Source: Brachionus manjavacas (Eukaryota > Rotifera > Eurotatoria > Ploima > Brachionidae). From it: a DNA stretch of 64,000 nucleotides. Numbering within the stretch: the stretch's first letter is position 1; each line of letters starts with the position of its first letter. The stretch lies in NCBI GenBank assembly GCA_019054805.1, contig JAHQIY010000009.1:3472001-3536000 (forward strand), in the 5' to 3' direction. The position numbers and the translations under genes are program-made. Positions 35,149-45,928 of this stretch are shown here, piece after piece. Below the pieces are notes generated by a model, which was given only the letters and a program-made list of their open reading frames with translations, searched no databases and was not told the origin of the DNA.

Positions 35149-35783
35149 GGTGCTAACCTAAATGGTGAACTGACATTTACGGGAACTGGTGAACTGTGAT
35201 TTTCGTGAGCTACAGTTCCAAAAAGATCTTAATTGGCACCAAAAAAAATTCTCGAAACCAAAAGTTTATTTAATAAAATATTATTTAAAAAAATCAATCA
35301 ATTAATCTTTCAATCAATAAATATCTTCAAATTTAAAATCTAATGTTCATTTTTTTTTTGACTTTTACTTTTATGAAGCGTTAACCCTCACTTACCCTTA
35401 CATTTTGACATTTACCATTTGTACAGCGCAATGAAAGCAAATCATTTCCTTGAATTCATCGAAATCATTTCCATTTCGTTTACGTTTAACTAATTTCATT
35501 GTTGCTCCACAATGATCACATGCATTATACGAAATAATGCCTATGCTTTCAAATTTGTCACACAATTCAAAATTGTCCATTAATTTTATATTTTATAATA
35601 ATATAAAACTTTTGAAAAAAAAAGTATTTTTTGTTTGATTTAAATTTCAAAAACTGATGACTTTTCAGTTCAAACAAAAATTAGTGCACAAAAATTAGCT
35701 CACAAATTTTTGGTGATCTGACTTTACTATTTTTTTCAGTTCACACATTTTCGTGATCTAAGTTCACCATTTAGGGTAGCCCC
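35149..35783 (-). mobile_element. Merlin-like DNA transposon inside the integrase
   Basis: 635 bp with terminal inverted repeats GGTGCTAACCTAAATGGTGA and (inverted) GGGGCTACCCTAAATGGTGA. It is flanked by a perfect 8-bp duplication, GCGAAAAG (35141-35148 and 35784-35791). The insertion splits the integrase frame, and the two flanking parts are still in the right order. An 8-9 bp duplication, GG ends and a zinc-ribbon ORF inside fit the Merlin/IS1016 superfamily. It is too short for a full transposase, so it is non-autonomous. Confidence 0.75.
35398..35580 (-). CDS. Zinc-ribbon ORF of the Merlin-like element (60 aa)
   Basis: An intact 60-residue frame starting MDNFELCDKFESIGI with two CxxC pairs, CDHCGATMKLVKRKR and CFHCAVQM. 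ISXO2/IS1016-like transposases begin with such a zinc ribbon ('C..CG..M.L.KR'). Only this N-terminal module is present; the DDE catalytic part is missing. It may be a residual fragment or a truncated protein able to bind the element ends. Confidence 0.5.
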   Translation of the reverse strand: MDNFELCDKFESIGIISYNACDHCGATMKLVKRKRNGNDFDEFKEMICFHCAVQMVNVKM

Positions 35784-36344
35784 GCGAAAAGCTGATCGAG
35801 AACCTTTTTCACTGAATCAAAGCTGGTTGATCTCTCCTGTAGTCATCGTGATTGACAAAGTAGTTCTATGTTCCGTCTGCCATTGGGCCAAAGAAGTCGC
35901 CACTTACTTCTTGCTACGGTCCATCAGGCATTTTGGATGGCTTAAACGGCGCGAATTCAGTTTGGCTGGCTGTAGCTTGACATACGCTGCAGTACTTTAT
36001 TGTGTTCTCAATCATTTTGTCTTTGCTGGGGAACCATACTTTTGAGCGAATTAACGCTTTAGTCTTTACGATACCTTGGTGTTCTTGGTGCGCTAATCGT
36101 ATGGTTTTCATTTCCTGTACTTAATTGCGTGGGCGTACAGTTTGTTATATTAATATAATTCAAAAAAAATAGTATTAATAGTATTGAAGTTTTGTAGCAA
36201 ACATTTAATCAGAGTGAATAGACATAAGCTTATCGCAATAATAAATAATATTGAATAAAAAAAATATTTAGAATGTTTGGTGAAATACTCTAAAATACTG
36301 ATTACTTTTGTCTTTAAATCTTTAAAATATTCTTCATAGATTCC

Positions 36345-37544
36345 AATCATGGGCAATTTAAAAATTATTCAAATTTGAAAAATGTTTTTCAACTTTGGGC
36401 CAATTTGGATTTAACAATTTTCTCAATTATTTCAATTATTCAACTATTCCAAATGAACAACTTTCTTCAACTTTCTTCATCTGTCTCAATTCTTATCCAT
36501 AAAAACCCCTTCAATTATTTCAATTATTCAACTTTCTTCAACTTTCTTCATTTTTCATCAACTTTTTCAATTCTTATCCCTAAAAATCCCTTCAATTAAT
36601 CAACCTTCTTCAACTTTTTCAATTATTTAAATTCTCACTAATTCAATTTCTCAACTTTTCAACTTTTCAAATATTCTCTTTTTAAAACTAATTCAACTAT
36701 TCAATTTTTCTTTTATCCCACTTAAAACTTTATTAATACAAAAAATATATAATGAGACGCATGAAAAAGATAAAATATATAGCAGATTATGATTCAGATC
36801 ATTTTTTGATTTTGAAACAATCAAAAAACCCAGTATATAAACATAAATTTTTAAAACAATATAAATTGTAAGTTAAGAAACCTAATTTTAAAGTAAACCA
36901 TATATTGACTATGCGTAAAACGTCAATTTAGGGTTTATTTTTAAATTAAATTTATTTTAACAAAATTTTAGAGAAAATCAAAGGGGCTCGGGGCGTAGCC
37001 CTGGTTTAGGGATTTCGCTTCAGCAAAAAGAGTGAGAGCTTTTCTTAATTAATGCTTTATTAATCTATAATAATTAATTGTTTAGTGATTGATTTTTAAA
37101 AAGGTTTACACCCTCAGTAAAACATTTTACAAAAAATCACTTTATTTTTTTTTTATATTTGTTTATTTCAAGGATTAAATGAAAAAAGATGCCTTGTTTG
37201 GAAAAGAATACAGCTATTAAAAAATAAAACTTATTTTAAAATTTTTAAATTAATTATTGGTTGCAAGAAGCGAAATGGGAACAGTTGAACTATTAATAAA
37301 AATTGTAAAATTGATAAGTTGAATAAGTTTTAAAATTTAAAAGTTGAATAAAAGAATCTTTTTCAAAAAATTGATACAGTAATTCAGCCTTATCTAAGAA
37401 AAAGTTGAATTACTGTAATAGTTGAATAATTGAAATAATTGAAGGAGTTTTTATTTTGATAAAAATTGTAAAAGTTGAAGAAAATTAAAGAAAGAAGTTC
37501 AATTATTTGAATAATTGAATAATAACAGTAAATTGCCCATTAGT
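36345..37544. mobile_element. 1.2-kb inverted-repeat transposon with 10-bp target duplication
   Basis: The element is bounded by a perfect 10-bp direct repeat CATAGATTCC (36335-36344 and 37545-37554). Ends are AATCATGGGCAATTTA and, inverted, ACTAATGGGCAATTTA. Long arms of pyrimidine-rich words (TCAATTATTTCAATTATTCA, CAACTTTCTTC) on the left face their complements on the right. The centre includes the block shared with 4400-4560 and a GC hairpin (GGGCTCGGGGCGTAGCCC, ~36987). There is no coding capacity. Long inverted arms and a 9-11 bp duplication fit a non-autonomous Mutator-like or foldback element. Confidence 0.75.
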
Positions 37545-37554
37545 CATAGATTCC

Positions 37555-38744
37555 TCTTGAATAATTTTCTTCAATTGGTCTTAAATCTTTTTGTCTACGA
37601 GGTTTGTCAAATTCAAAGAAAAGATTTCAAGTTCTCTAATTAAAATTTATGTCTTTTCAACTTTAATTTTTTTTAGCTTATTTACTCTATTTTGATTCTT
37701 TTTTTTTATCTAATTTTATTAACTTTAATTTTATTTTTATTTTATTTTTTTATTTTATTTTTTATTTATTCTGAAGGAGCTTTAGCTCGGTACAGAAAAC
37801 AAATAAATAAATAAATAAAAAATAATAATTAAAACCATTATAACAGACTGTTTCTTTTTAATTTCCATCAAAATAAAAGATAAATATTCTTCAAAATTAA
37901 TCAAGGATGGACAATCCTGCCCTGAAATTTCTCTCATAAAGTCTTCCGAATTTAAATAAAAGTGTTCTCTTATTTTAAATATCTTATAATAAAGTTTTAA
38001 TAGAAAGTGGCCATTCTAAAGTGCAGGTTAAATAAGCTTATGAAACAGAAAGAAAAACAAGAAACAAAAATAAATATAACAATAAATACTTAGCTTTGTA
38101 TTGGTTTATGTATATACATTAACTTTAATGTGTCTTCATTATATAAAATAGGGAAGGTCTTTCAATACTTAAAACACAAATTACTAAAAACAAATATATT
38201 TGGAAGTGAGCTAGATCTTGAAATATGAAACATAAGTTTTATGCGTGTTCAAATTAAGCTCTTATTTCACGACACTTCATCTCACTAAACTCAAAAAGCC
38301 GATTTGGAACTGCTAGCTTTTACTTAAAATTGAACAATTTAATTAACACATATTGAACTTTATTTAGTTAAAGATTCAAGAAAAACTGTTCGATGTTCTC
38401 TTTAAATTTATCACAAAATTTCGGCACATTTAAAAAATTGCATCTAAGATATTTCAATTTTTGAAAAAGAAAACCTAAAAAACTATCAAATGATTTAATT
38501 TTATTAAAAAAAGGTTTTTTGAATTCTATCTAGTTATATTTTTTTAATTAAACAATTTCAATTTCTTTAAACAATTTTTTTTAGTTAAAGTTTTAAAGAA
38601 ATAATTCATTTAGTAAAAATAAGTTGCCAATTATTTAGTGACTTTTAATTTTTTAATAAAAAAAATTATTTTTTCTAAAATATAAATTTTATTAAGTTAA
38701 GTTTTATTAAGGGATGTAGAATCATTTTCTACCCAAAAAAATAG
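37555..38744. other. AT-rich stretch with a LINE tail
   Basis: No gene was seen. A LINE-type tail (GAAGGAGCTTTAGCTCGG, TACAGAAAACAAATAAATAA) lies at 37771-37825 and is listed separately. Confidence 0.5.
37771..37825 (+). repeat. LINE 3' tail repeat (GAAGGAGCxTTxGCTCGGTACAGA)
   Basis: CTGAAGGAGCTTTAGCTCGG, then TACAGAAAAC and (AAAT)n. Related tails occur at 18942-18968, 45045-45082 and 56930-56975 on the plus strand and at 25905-25935 and 54372-54402 on the minus strand. The one at 18942 ends a recognisable LINE, which identifies the motif as a 3' terminus. The GGAGC/GCTC pair can form a short hairpin. Confidence 0.65.
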
Positions 38745-38817
38745 TACTTCGAGCGAGGATCGAACTCGCGACCTTCTGCGTGTAAAGCAGATGTGATAAC
38801 CACTACACCATCGAAGC
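38745..38817 (-). tRNA. tRNA-Val(UAC), copy 3
   Basis: Identical to the other two copies over all 73 nt, anticodon TAC. The flanks differ from copies 1 and 2; a run of seven T follows two bases after the CTA-like end on the minus strand and can serve as terminator. Confidence 0.95.
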
Positions 38818-39004
38818 CTTATCTAAAAATTGTGTCTAAAAATATTAAGAAAATTAACTACTGAGGACAAAGCTATCAAATTTTAGACTTTAAAATTTTA
38901 AATATGAATTCAAAAATTATTTTATCAGACAGTAAATGTAAAAAAATTTATTCAAAAAGCCGACTGATTAAATAAACTTTTCTGAAAAGAAAAAATCAAA
39001 AGCT

Positions 39005-40185
39005 TCAATAAGACTTCTCATTCATTCGCATCATGATTCTAATTAAATGAAAAATTTAGAAAATAAAAATGAAATTTAAAAAAAAATACTTGTAAATTTT
39101 GGAATTTTTTTCCAAATTATTAAAAGCCTGAATAACTTTGGGATTATTAGGAGCCAAATTTCCGAGTGTTTTTAGAACAGTTGTTCGCACGAACTCACTA
39201 CTATCCAATTCCAGCATATCAATCAAATTTTGAATTACTTTTTTCTTTCTTACTCCCAGCATTTCCTATAAAAATACTTTAAAAAAACGTCACTAAAAAT
39301 AATCTTTATTTACAATTGAAGTGACGGATTTGGCTCTAAATTCTTCATCAGTGTGCTCAAGATTTCTAAAATAAAAAAATTATTAATCAAAAAACTTAAC
39401 CAACAAAAATATTACTTTATAATGCAACTAAAAGCCATGTCAAACATTTGAAGGTCTTTAATGGACTCGCCAACAGCTAACCTTACCTCTCGTATTGGGT
39501 CGCTAGATAGCCGATCTAACAACAGCTTGTAAGCATCATCGTAAAGGTTATTGACACTTAAAATGTTCGCCCCGATGTGAGATAAAAGCTTTGCTGCTGA
39601 AATACGGGCCCTCCAATTTTTGGCATAATGAACAGCTTTAATCACAAATTTAATAATCTTGGTGTCTTTTTTGCCAAAAAGTCTGACCAAGCTTTCCAAA
39701 CAAAGAGACTTTTTATCTTCATCTTTACCATGTTCGTAAATTCTAACAAGTTTATTGATGGCTTTTTCGTTGTGCTTCATGCCAAGTTGGCCAATGCAAA
39801 TACAAGCCTTTTGAGCCAGTTCCAAATTTCTGGCATCTATAAGCTCTTCTAGAGTGCCCATAAACTTGGTGAATTGTTCTAAATCTTCCAGAATGGTGCA
39901 ATAATTCCCACGAATGATACAGCCCAAAATTTCGACTTTAATTTCATCAGACGTGGTCTTGAGCTTTTCTATGAGGTAGTCGATCAAGAGGCCATTCCAA
40001 AATCCAAGTAGAATAAGCGACTTAGCCGTTTCATAACGAATTAACTCATCTTCGTCAGTATTTTCGAGTATTTTGCCCAGAGTGTATATTGTTGAGCCGT
40101 CACCCACTTGCAGCAAACCAAGATGTCTTATGGCTTCGAGTTTTTGGTCAATACAATTCGATTTCAGGTTGGTATTTAGTAAATA
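39005..40185 (-). CDS. HEAT-repeat protein gene, C-terminal exons (HEATR4-like)
   Basis: Four phase-consistent exons: 40185-39416, 39365-39314, 39265-39090 and 39038-39005 (stop TGA), with introns of 50, 48 and 51 bp. The protein is a run of HEAT-type helix pairs: KLEAIRHLGLLQVGD, ELIRYETAKSLILLGFW, DEIKVEILGCIIRG, LAQKACICIGQLGMKH, WRARISAAKLLSHIGANIL, IREVRLAVGESIKDL, SSEFVRTTVLKTLGNLAPNN. It ends KIMMRMNEKSY. HEAT arrays are scaffolds for protein binding. The arrangement reminds me of HEATR4, a cilium/sperm-associated protein, but I cannot exclude another HEAT/armadillo family. The exon at 43717-44277 probably belongs to the same gene. Confidence 0.7.
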
Positions 40186-41342
40186 CTGGACAAAAAAATT
40201 TTTTGTTAAATAAAAATTTTACTAATTTATATTGCAAAGTTTTTTTTCTATTAATTTTTTTATATCTATATTTTTCAATAAATCTTTAAGTAAAAAAAGC
40301 CCAAAAAAAGTATTTATTTTTTGATAAAAAATCAAACAGGAAAATATTCAAAATATCTCTTTAAATAAAATTAAACCATTTGATAGTTTTTAGGGTTATT
40401 ATTTTTAAAAATTGAATTATCTTTAATGGTTTAAGTAAAAGATATACTGATGATACCAGAGTTTTATCACTGATTAAAATGGAAATGAAAATCTTCTAAT
40501 AATAACAAAAATAATAAGCTACAGCAAGAGACCTGTGAAGCGAGACTAGATGTAGTTTCGCTATAGAAGTTATCTTTCTGCGACAAAAAAAAAATAAAAT
40601 TTCATTAATTATGCAATCATGTTAATTTCATTTTTATACTAAACTGGATTATTATTTATTTATTTATTTAAAAAATAATTTGGGAAAAATCCCCTGGCTG
40701 TTTGGAATGAATATTAACTCTCCCTTTCAGCCACATTAGCGTTAATTTTGGGATTTGTAAAAGTTATTTTTGATTTTTTAAAAAATTGAAAAAACACATA
40801 AATTAGAGCAAAAAGTAAATGTTATACAAAAAATTGAATAATTTTGAATTAATTAAATTAAATTAAATTAAACTGGATTATTAATAATTCATTCATTTTT
40901 AATTTGCGATTTATTTATTTGTTTTTTTGTTTTTTACTTCAATTGTTAATATTTTAAAAAAATGATAGCCTGAAAAACTATCAAATGATTAAATTTTTTT
41001 TAAAAAGATATTTTGAATATTATCCTGTTTGATTTTTTGTTAAAACTAATTCTTTTTTTGGGATTTTTTTACTTTAAGATTTATTGAAAAATGTAAAATA
41101 AAAAAAAATCTTTTTGGCTTTATTTTGGCAAATTAAAGTTTATAATCAAATGAAAACTTTTGTTTTATTTTACAAAAAAAGGTTTTTTAAATCAATTTAT
41201 TATTAATTAACAAAAATAAAAAGTATTCTAGAAATTAATCAACAAAATTTTTGTTTTTAAAAAAAATAATTTTCTTTAATTTAATTTTTAAGCATCACCA
41301 AATCTCGCGTCATTTTTGAGATAAATAATTATAATGCATGTT

Positions 41343-41672
41343 AAATGGGATTGTGGATTTTGGAACAAAGAGCAAAAACAAAAATTTTAAAATGAATTAA
41401 TTTTTTTACTTAAAGTCTAAAAATTGTTCTGCAAAATGAATCAGCTGATACAAACCTTGTATCACTCAAGTCTCCGCAATAACTCTAGAAGTCTGCAAAA
41501 CAATAAATTTTTTATAAAATTATTAAAATTAAATTGTAGAGACTAAATTTGAGTGGTACAAATTTGGTATCAGCTTATACTTTATGCAGAACAATTTTTA
41601 GACTCATTGTAAAAAAGTTCGTCATTTTAAAATTTTTGTTTTTGCTCTTTGTTCCAAAATTCACAATGTCAT
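41343..41672. mobile_element. Palindromic MITE, TATCAGCTGATACA family, copy 2
   Basis: It shares arms with 23515-23845: GAACAAAGAGCAAAAAC on the left faces TTTTTGCTCTTTGTTCC on the right, and AATCAGCTGATACAAAC faces a decayed inverse copy. It is non-coding. Confidence 0.6.
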
Positions 41673-41846
41673 GTTAAATTGTATTAAATTGTTAAATTCA
41701 TTTAAACATGCAAAAAAATCTATCAAGTAACCCGGAATAATTAATAGTTATGAGAAAGCACATTTATTAAAAAAATCCTAAATTAAATAAAAAAGTAGCA
41801 AAAACAATTAGATATTTTTCTATTTTTATATTCTTATGAATTGTAT

Positions 41847-42282
41847 GGGTCTTGTCACCACCATTGACAATTGTCCCGGACAATTGATAAAATGTAAATT
41901 GGCGGACACTAAAAAAATTAATTGTCCAGGTAAAAAAATAATTGTCCACTAATTTAATTAATTGTCCATAAAAAAAAAAACAAGTTTTTATGTCAATTAA
42001 TTTTTTTATTTGATTTAAAAAATTGCGATGAAAAAAGCAACAAGATTTAGTTTTAATAAATTTAACCTCTAATTATGCAATTTATAAAAACTCAAAAACA
42101 TATTTAGTATAATCATAATAAAATTAATTTTTTCTTTAATTGTCCAGCACTTTATTAAATTGTCCAGGTAATTTTCTCATTGTCCGTATATTTACAGGTA
42201 AATCTTAAACAAAAAAAAATTGTCCGCAAATTTACATTTTATCAATTGTCCGGGACAATTGTCCGTAGAGGTGACAAGACCC
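41847..42282. mobile_element. MITE with 8-bp target duplication, ATTGTCC word family
   Basis: 436 bp with ends GGGTCTTGTCACC in both inverted copies; the inverted repeat continues with a short mismatch into ACAATTGTCCCGGACAATTG. It is flanked by perfect AATTGTAT duplications (41839-41846 and 42283-42290). The word ATTGTCC, or its complement, occurs about a dozen times in the two arms. It has no coding capacity. The superfamily is uncertain; an 8-bp duplication allows hAT, Merlin or P-like sources. Confidence 0.8.
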
Positions 42283-43716
42283 AATTGTATGTATAAGAAT
42301 AAATTAAAATTTTTAGAACCGAATTTAAAATTTTGAATAAAAAAATTTTTAATATTTATTTTCAACTTAAAAACCCACTTCAAAAATTTTTATTATTTTG
42401 AATTAAAGTCGGTAAAAATTGTGTTTATGAGGCAGTTGATAAATAATTTTGCCTTTTTTTGTTTAAATTTTCAATTAATTTATTTTCTTAATTCAATTTA
42501 AATCAATCTATATTTAAATTAGCAATTTTGAGTAAAATTTTTTACAAACAATTAAATCCAAATTTCGATGATACAAACGATGATTAGCCTGATGGAATCT
42601 ACAACAAACTTAAAAGGATTTTTTTTAAAAGTTGATGGCAATTTTAGAATTTTTTTTTTTTAAATTAATTGAAGAATTTTTTGATTTAACTGATCCATTA
42701 AATCTTATAAAATTTACAAAACGAAAATAGAGTTTTTAGAAAAAAATCAAAAACATTTTTATTTTTGTTTAATTTTATTTTGTTTAAGAATTTTTAATAG
42801 CTTAAATTGAAAAAAAAGAAATCATAGGGACTAGCTTTTTGAGGTATCTTGAATTTCATGATCATGACCGTATCATCAAAATTTAATTTTATTAATAAAA
42901 TTGAGACCTTAAAGTTTTTGACTGATTCAAAGCGTTTATCTTTAGATATTAAAATTAATCTTTGAACTAATAAAAATAAATGAATGAAACAAGTTTTACA
43001 TGTTATGCAGATATAAAAAATAAAAAAATATTTTTTCAACCCATTGATAAAATCGGTTTTTTTATTTAAATGTATTGACTCACTTTTTGTTAATTTAATT
43101 TTGAATTTTTTTTTCAAAAGCATTGATAGGAAATACCGATCTTTTTGTTTTATTACTTATTTGAAATTTAATATTTGAATTTCATTTTTAAATTTAATTT
43201 TGAATGCTTGATACAGAAAAACTTTAAACTCGCTCAATATTACATTAAATTTTCAATAAAAATTTGAAAAAAAAATTTTTTTTTTTCTATTATAAATTGT
43301 AAAATGTTAAATATCTTAAATAAATAATTAAATCCTTAATTTTAATCTTTTAAACTCTTTAACTTAAATTTTTTTTCACCAAGTCTATTTTTATGGCGAT
43401 TTGAGTATCGAGAGGTTCAGGAGAGAAAAGAGATAAGGTAAGGTAGTAATAACATAAGCTAATAGAGTATACAGTTTGTTTAAAAAAGGCTCTTGTAGCT
43501 AAGAAAACAAAAGTTTAACAAATTTATTTCCCTAACTTGGAAAAATCAATCTGCTATTAATCCAAAAATTATAACATAAATTTTTTAGAATCTTAATTTT
43601 AAGCTAAATAATGTTAAGTTGCATCATATATTTCTGAAAATAGGAGAATAACTTTATCAATAAATTTTTAAATAATCAAGTAATTTTTTTTTAATTTAAA
43701 AATTTTTTCTCCTTAC

Positions 43717-44277
43717 TTTAATTCTTTCAAATTTGGGCCCACTGTGCAACTCAGAAGAAGTGTCTGGTTTTAAATCATTCCAAGTAAAAGTCTGATATTT
43801 GTTTATTTCAAATGTTTCTTCACTTCTGAACTCAGGTCTTTTAGTCGACTCGTTTTTGTTCATATTTGCTCTATTCAACTGAATTTCTGTTTGTTTTTTA
43901 AGATCATTTAAATTGATTAAACGAGATCTTTTGTAATACTCTCTGAGATCATCGTCTTTTGCATATTGTGATTTAGAGTGAAGTTTTTTTTTATGAAGCT
44001 TTAAAGGCAATGGTTCAGGTGGCAAAAATGGTTGAGGAACATAATTTCTAAAAGTGGTTGAAGGTCTTAATTTAAGCAATCGCTTGGCAGAATTTTCTCT
44101 CATTGTTTCATTTTCTAATCCCGACATATTAGAATCATGCTTTTTAATACTTAGATGAGTTGTTGAACATATATTCTTAGATAAACTCTTCAGATCGAAT
44201 GCTATCTTTATCAAATCTACTTCGTCATTTTCTAAAATTGCTTTTCCATCCAAAAACGGCACTCGACCGTCGACCAT
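43717..44277 (-). CDS. Probable N-terminal exon of the HEAT-repeat gene
   Basis: The exon has 187 codons from the ATG at 44277 (MVDGRVPFLDGK) to a good donor (ATTAAA|GTAAGG, 43717/43716). The stop further on is therefore intronic. The product is charged and Pro-containing (FRNYVPQPFLPPEPLPLKLH, DDLREYYKRSRLINLNDLKK) with no recognised domain. The exon ends in phase 0, and the next minus-strand exon with an open phase-0 acceptor is the HEAT exon at 40185, so I link them. An upstream acceptor (TTTTCAAG at ~44289) could make it an internal exon. The linkage is inferred. Confidence 0.5.
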
Positions 44278-44370
44278 ATTTGCTTGAAAAGACAAATGAA
44301 AAAATGTTTTTACTTATTTATTTATTTATTTGTTTTTACTTATATATTTTTACTAATAAGTTATTAATTA

Positions 44371-45310
44371 ATGTTGAAATGACATTGAAAAAGTGCGATG
44401 TTTCAGACATTTTTTTCAGTTTCAAAAAAAAATTAATTTTAAGTTAATATTGAAAGTAAAAAAACTTTTATTGTTTTTTTTTTATAAATTTTGACTTTAA
44501 GTTTGTGATATGATGATCATAATATCGAAGATAATATTTGTAGTTTAAAAAACTATCTACACCATGTTTTCCAACAATGTTCCGCGAAGTCAAACACTTG
44601 AAGGGTAAAAAGTTAATTTTAATTTTCTTTAACTTTTATTATTTTATGCTGGAAGGCAAAGATTTAAGTGGAGAGCGCATTTGGGTATTTGGGATTGTTG
44701 AAAGAGTAATACCAAGTCAACCAGATCAGAGCAAATGCTAAGCTATTTCTAAAGCTCTTTCAAATAAAAAAAAAAACAAAAAAATTTTTTACTAATTTTT
44801 ATATCAGTTTCGACGATTAGGAATTCCATTAAATAGCTTTATTCAATTTGTTCAGAAAAAGAATTTTTCGGATGATAAGTGAACTATGGTTTGCCTAACT
44901 GACTAGATCCAGTTTTTCAGCTGATTATAAACAGTTGAATATAAGCTTTAATCTTAATGAATTATTTATCTTTTTTTTTCTTTTTATTCATTTTTTATTT
45001 TATATTATTTAACTTTATATTTAATTTTTTCATATGCTTTTATTCTGAAGGAGCATTTGCTAGTTAAAAAATAAATAAATGAAATGTTTAATAGTAAAAA
45101 AAAAATTTAATGTTTTTTTAAAATTTCCAAACAAAAATTAAACTCATTCTATTTCACCAAAAAATTTAATTTAAAATATGAAAATGTTTGCAGTATTAAC
45201 TTAAATTTATTTTTTTATTTGAAACTGAAAATAAATATTTGAATGTTATCGCACTTTTTCAATGTTATTTCAACATTGGATGCATTTTGTAATTCTAACA
45301 CAAAAAATTA
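44371..45310. mobile_element. Long-armed inverted-repeat element, copy 1
   Basis: The left arm (ATGTTGAAATGACATTGAAA, AAGTGCGATG, TTTCAGTTTC) faces its inverse at 45215-45278 (GCACTTTTTCAATGTTATTT). The interior shares blocks with 55965-57150 and 58380-58930: TTCCGCGAAGTCAAACACTT, GGCAAAGATTTAAGTGGAGA and GATGATAAGTGAACTATGG. A LINE tail (45045-45082) is nested near the right arm. It is non-coding. Confidence 0.6.
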
Positions 45311-45344
45311 AACCATTTGTAAAAATATGTAAATAATTTTTTTT

Positions 45345-45468
45345 CCCTGATATTAGCTTATATTAGATGATATCAGTTGATATCACATCATATCATCTGA
45401 TTTCAAATGATATCATGATATGATATTGATATCAGATTATATGATGTGGCAAGTTTATTTCCGGCACT
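45345..45468. mobile_element. Half MITE of the TGATATCA family
   Basis: Only the right arm is present: repeated GATATCAG/TGATATCA words, ending in AGTTTATTTCCGGCACTG and a TA. The left CAGTG end is missing. Confidence 0.6.
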
Positions 45469-45470
45469 GT

Positions 45471-45928
45471 AAGTTTCGGTCAGCTTACGTAATCTTACGT
45501 AAATCGGTAAGTAAAAGCAATTTTGCGTAAAATTAACTAAAAAGATATCCAGTTCAGAGATAATTGACGATTTTCTAAGACTCCAAAATATGGAACCTTT
45601 AAAAATTATAATATTAATTTCTTTTTTTGAAAAAAACATTATTTGCCAATTTTAACTAAAAATTGTGTAGTTTTACATTAAATTAAGTAAGAAATGGCAA
45701 GGAATGTTGAAATTTTTTTTAAATTTTTTTTGATAAAATTAATTAAATATTTCAGAAAAGAAGCCAATTTTAAATTTTCCTTACCAAAATCTTCATTATT
45801 TTGGCCGTAAGCATTTAGGAACGATTTTACCATATACGTATTTTAATGTAATGTTACGTAATTTTACGTAAAATTACATATGCTTACCGACTAATATTTA
45901 TGTGAGATTACATAAGCTGACCGAAACT
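45471..45928. mobile_element. MITE with TA duplication, TTACGTAA word family
   Basis: 458 bp bounded by AGTTTCGGTCAGCTTACGTA and its inverse (AGTTTCGGTCAGCTTATGTA), with TA on each side. TTACGTAA and related words recur in both arms. It directly abuts the half MITE on the left; the two share the TA at 45469-45470. Confidence 0.7.

Larger units (their letters stand above)
34285..36114 (-). pseudogene. Decayed Ty3/gypsy-type integrase, interrupted
   Basis: On the minus strand, 36111-35914 has the integrase zinc finger HHCC (HQEHQG...CSVCQA). Just below it come VSGDFFGPMADGT, the first catalytic Asp region, and DDYRRD. At about 35110-35130 RTDN gives the second catalytic Asp. At 34993-34745 the C-terminal signature FRKTPHFTTNVSPAKFLI is clear, followed by a Pro/Lys-rich tail (34644-34285). 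In-frame stops and a 635-bp insertion (35149-35783) separate the parts, and the expected catalytic Glu region is not recognisable. Such integrases are encoded by LTR retrotransposons; no LTR, protease or reverse transcriptase was found next to it, so only a fragment remains. Confidence 0.75.
40186..43716. other. Probable long intron of the HEAT gene, with MITEs
   Basis: AT-rich DNA carrying two MITEs (41343-41672 and 41847-42282). No further exon was recognised, though short ones could be missed. Phase is compatible with a direct splice from 43717 to 40185. Confidence 0.4.

Noticed and set aside
35111-36128. CCTGTACTTAATTG present twice (35113 and 36115) near the integrase fragment
   Set aside because: Considered as a target duplication or short LTR, but the match is short, does not bracket a coherent element and may be chance in AT-rich DNA.
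42794-43123. 109-codon minus-strand frame
   Set aside because: Composition is dominated by Lys/Phe/Ile from A/T runs, with no motif or splice-compatible border.
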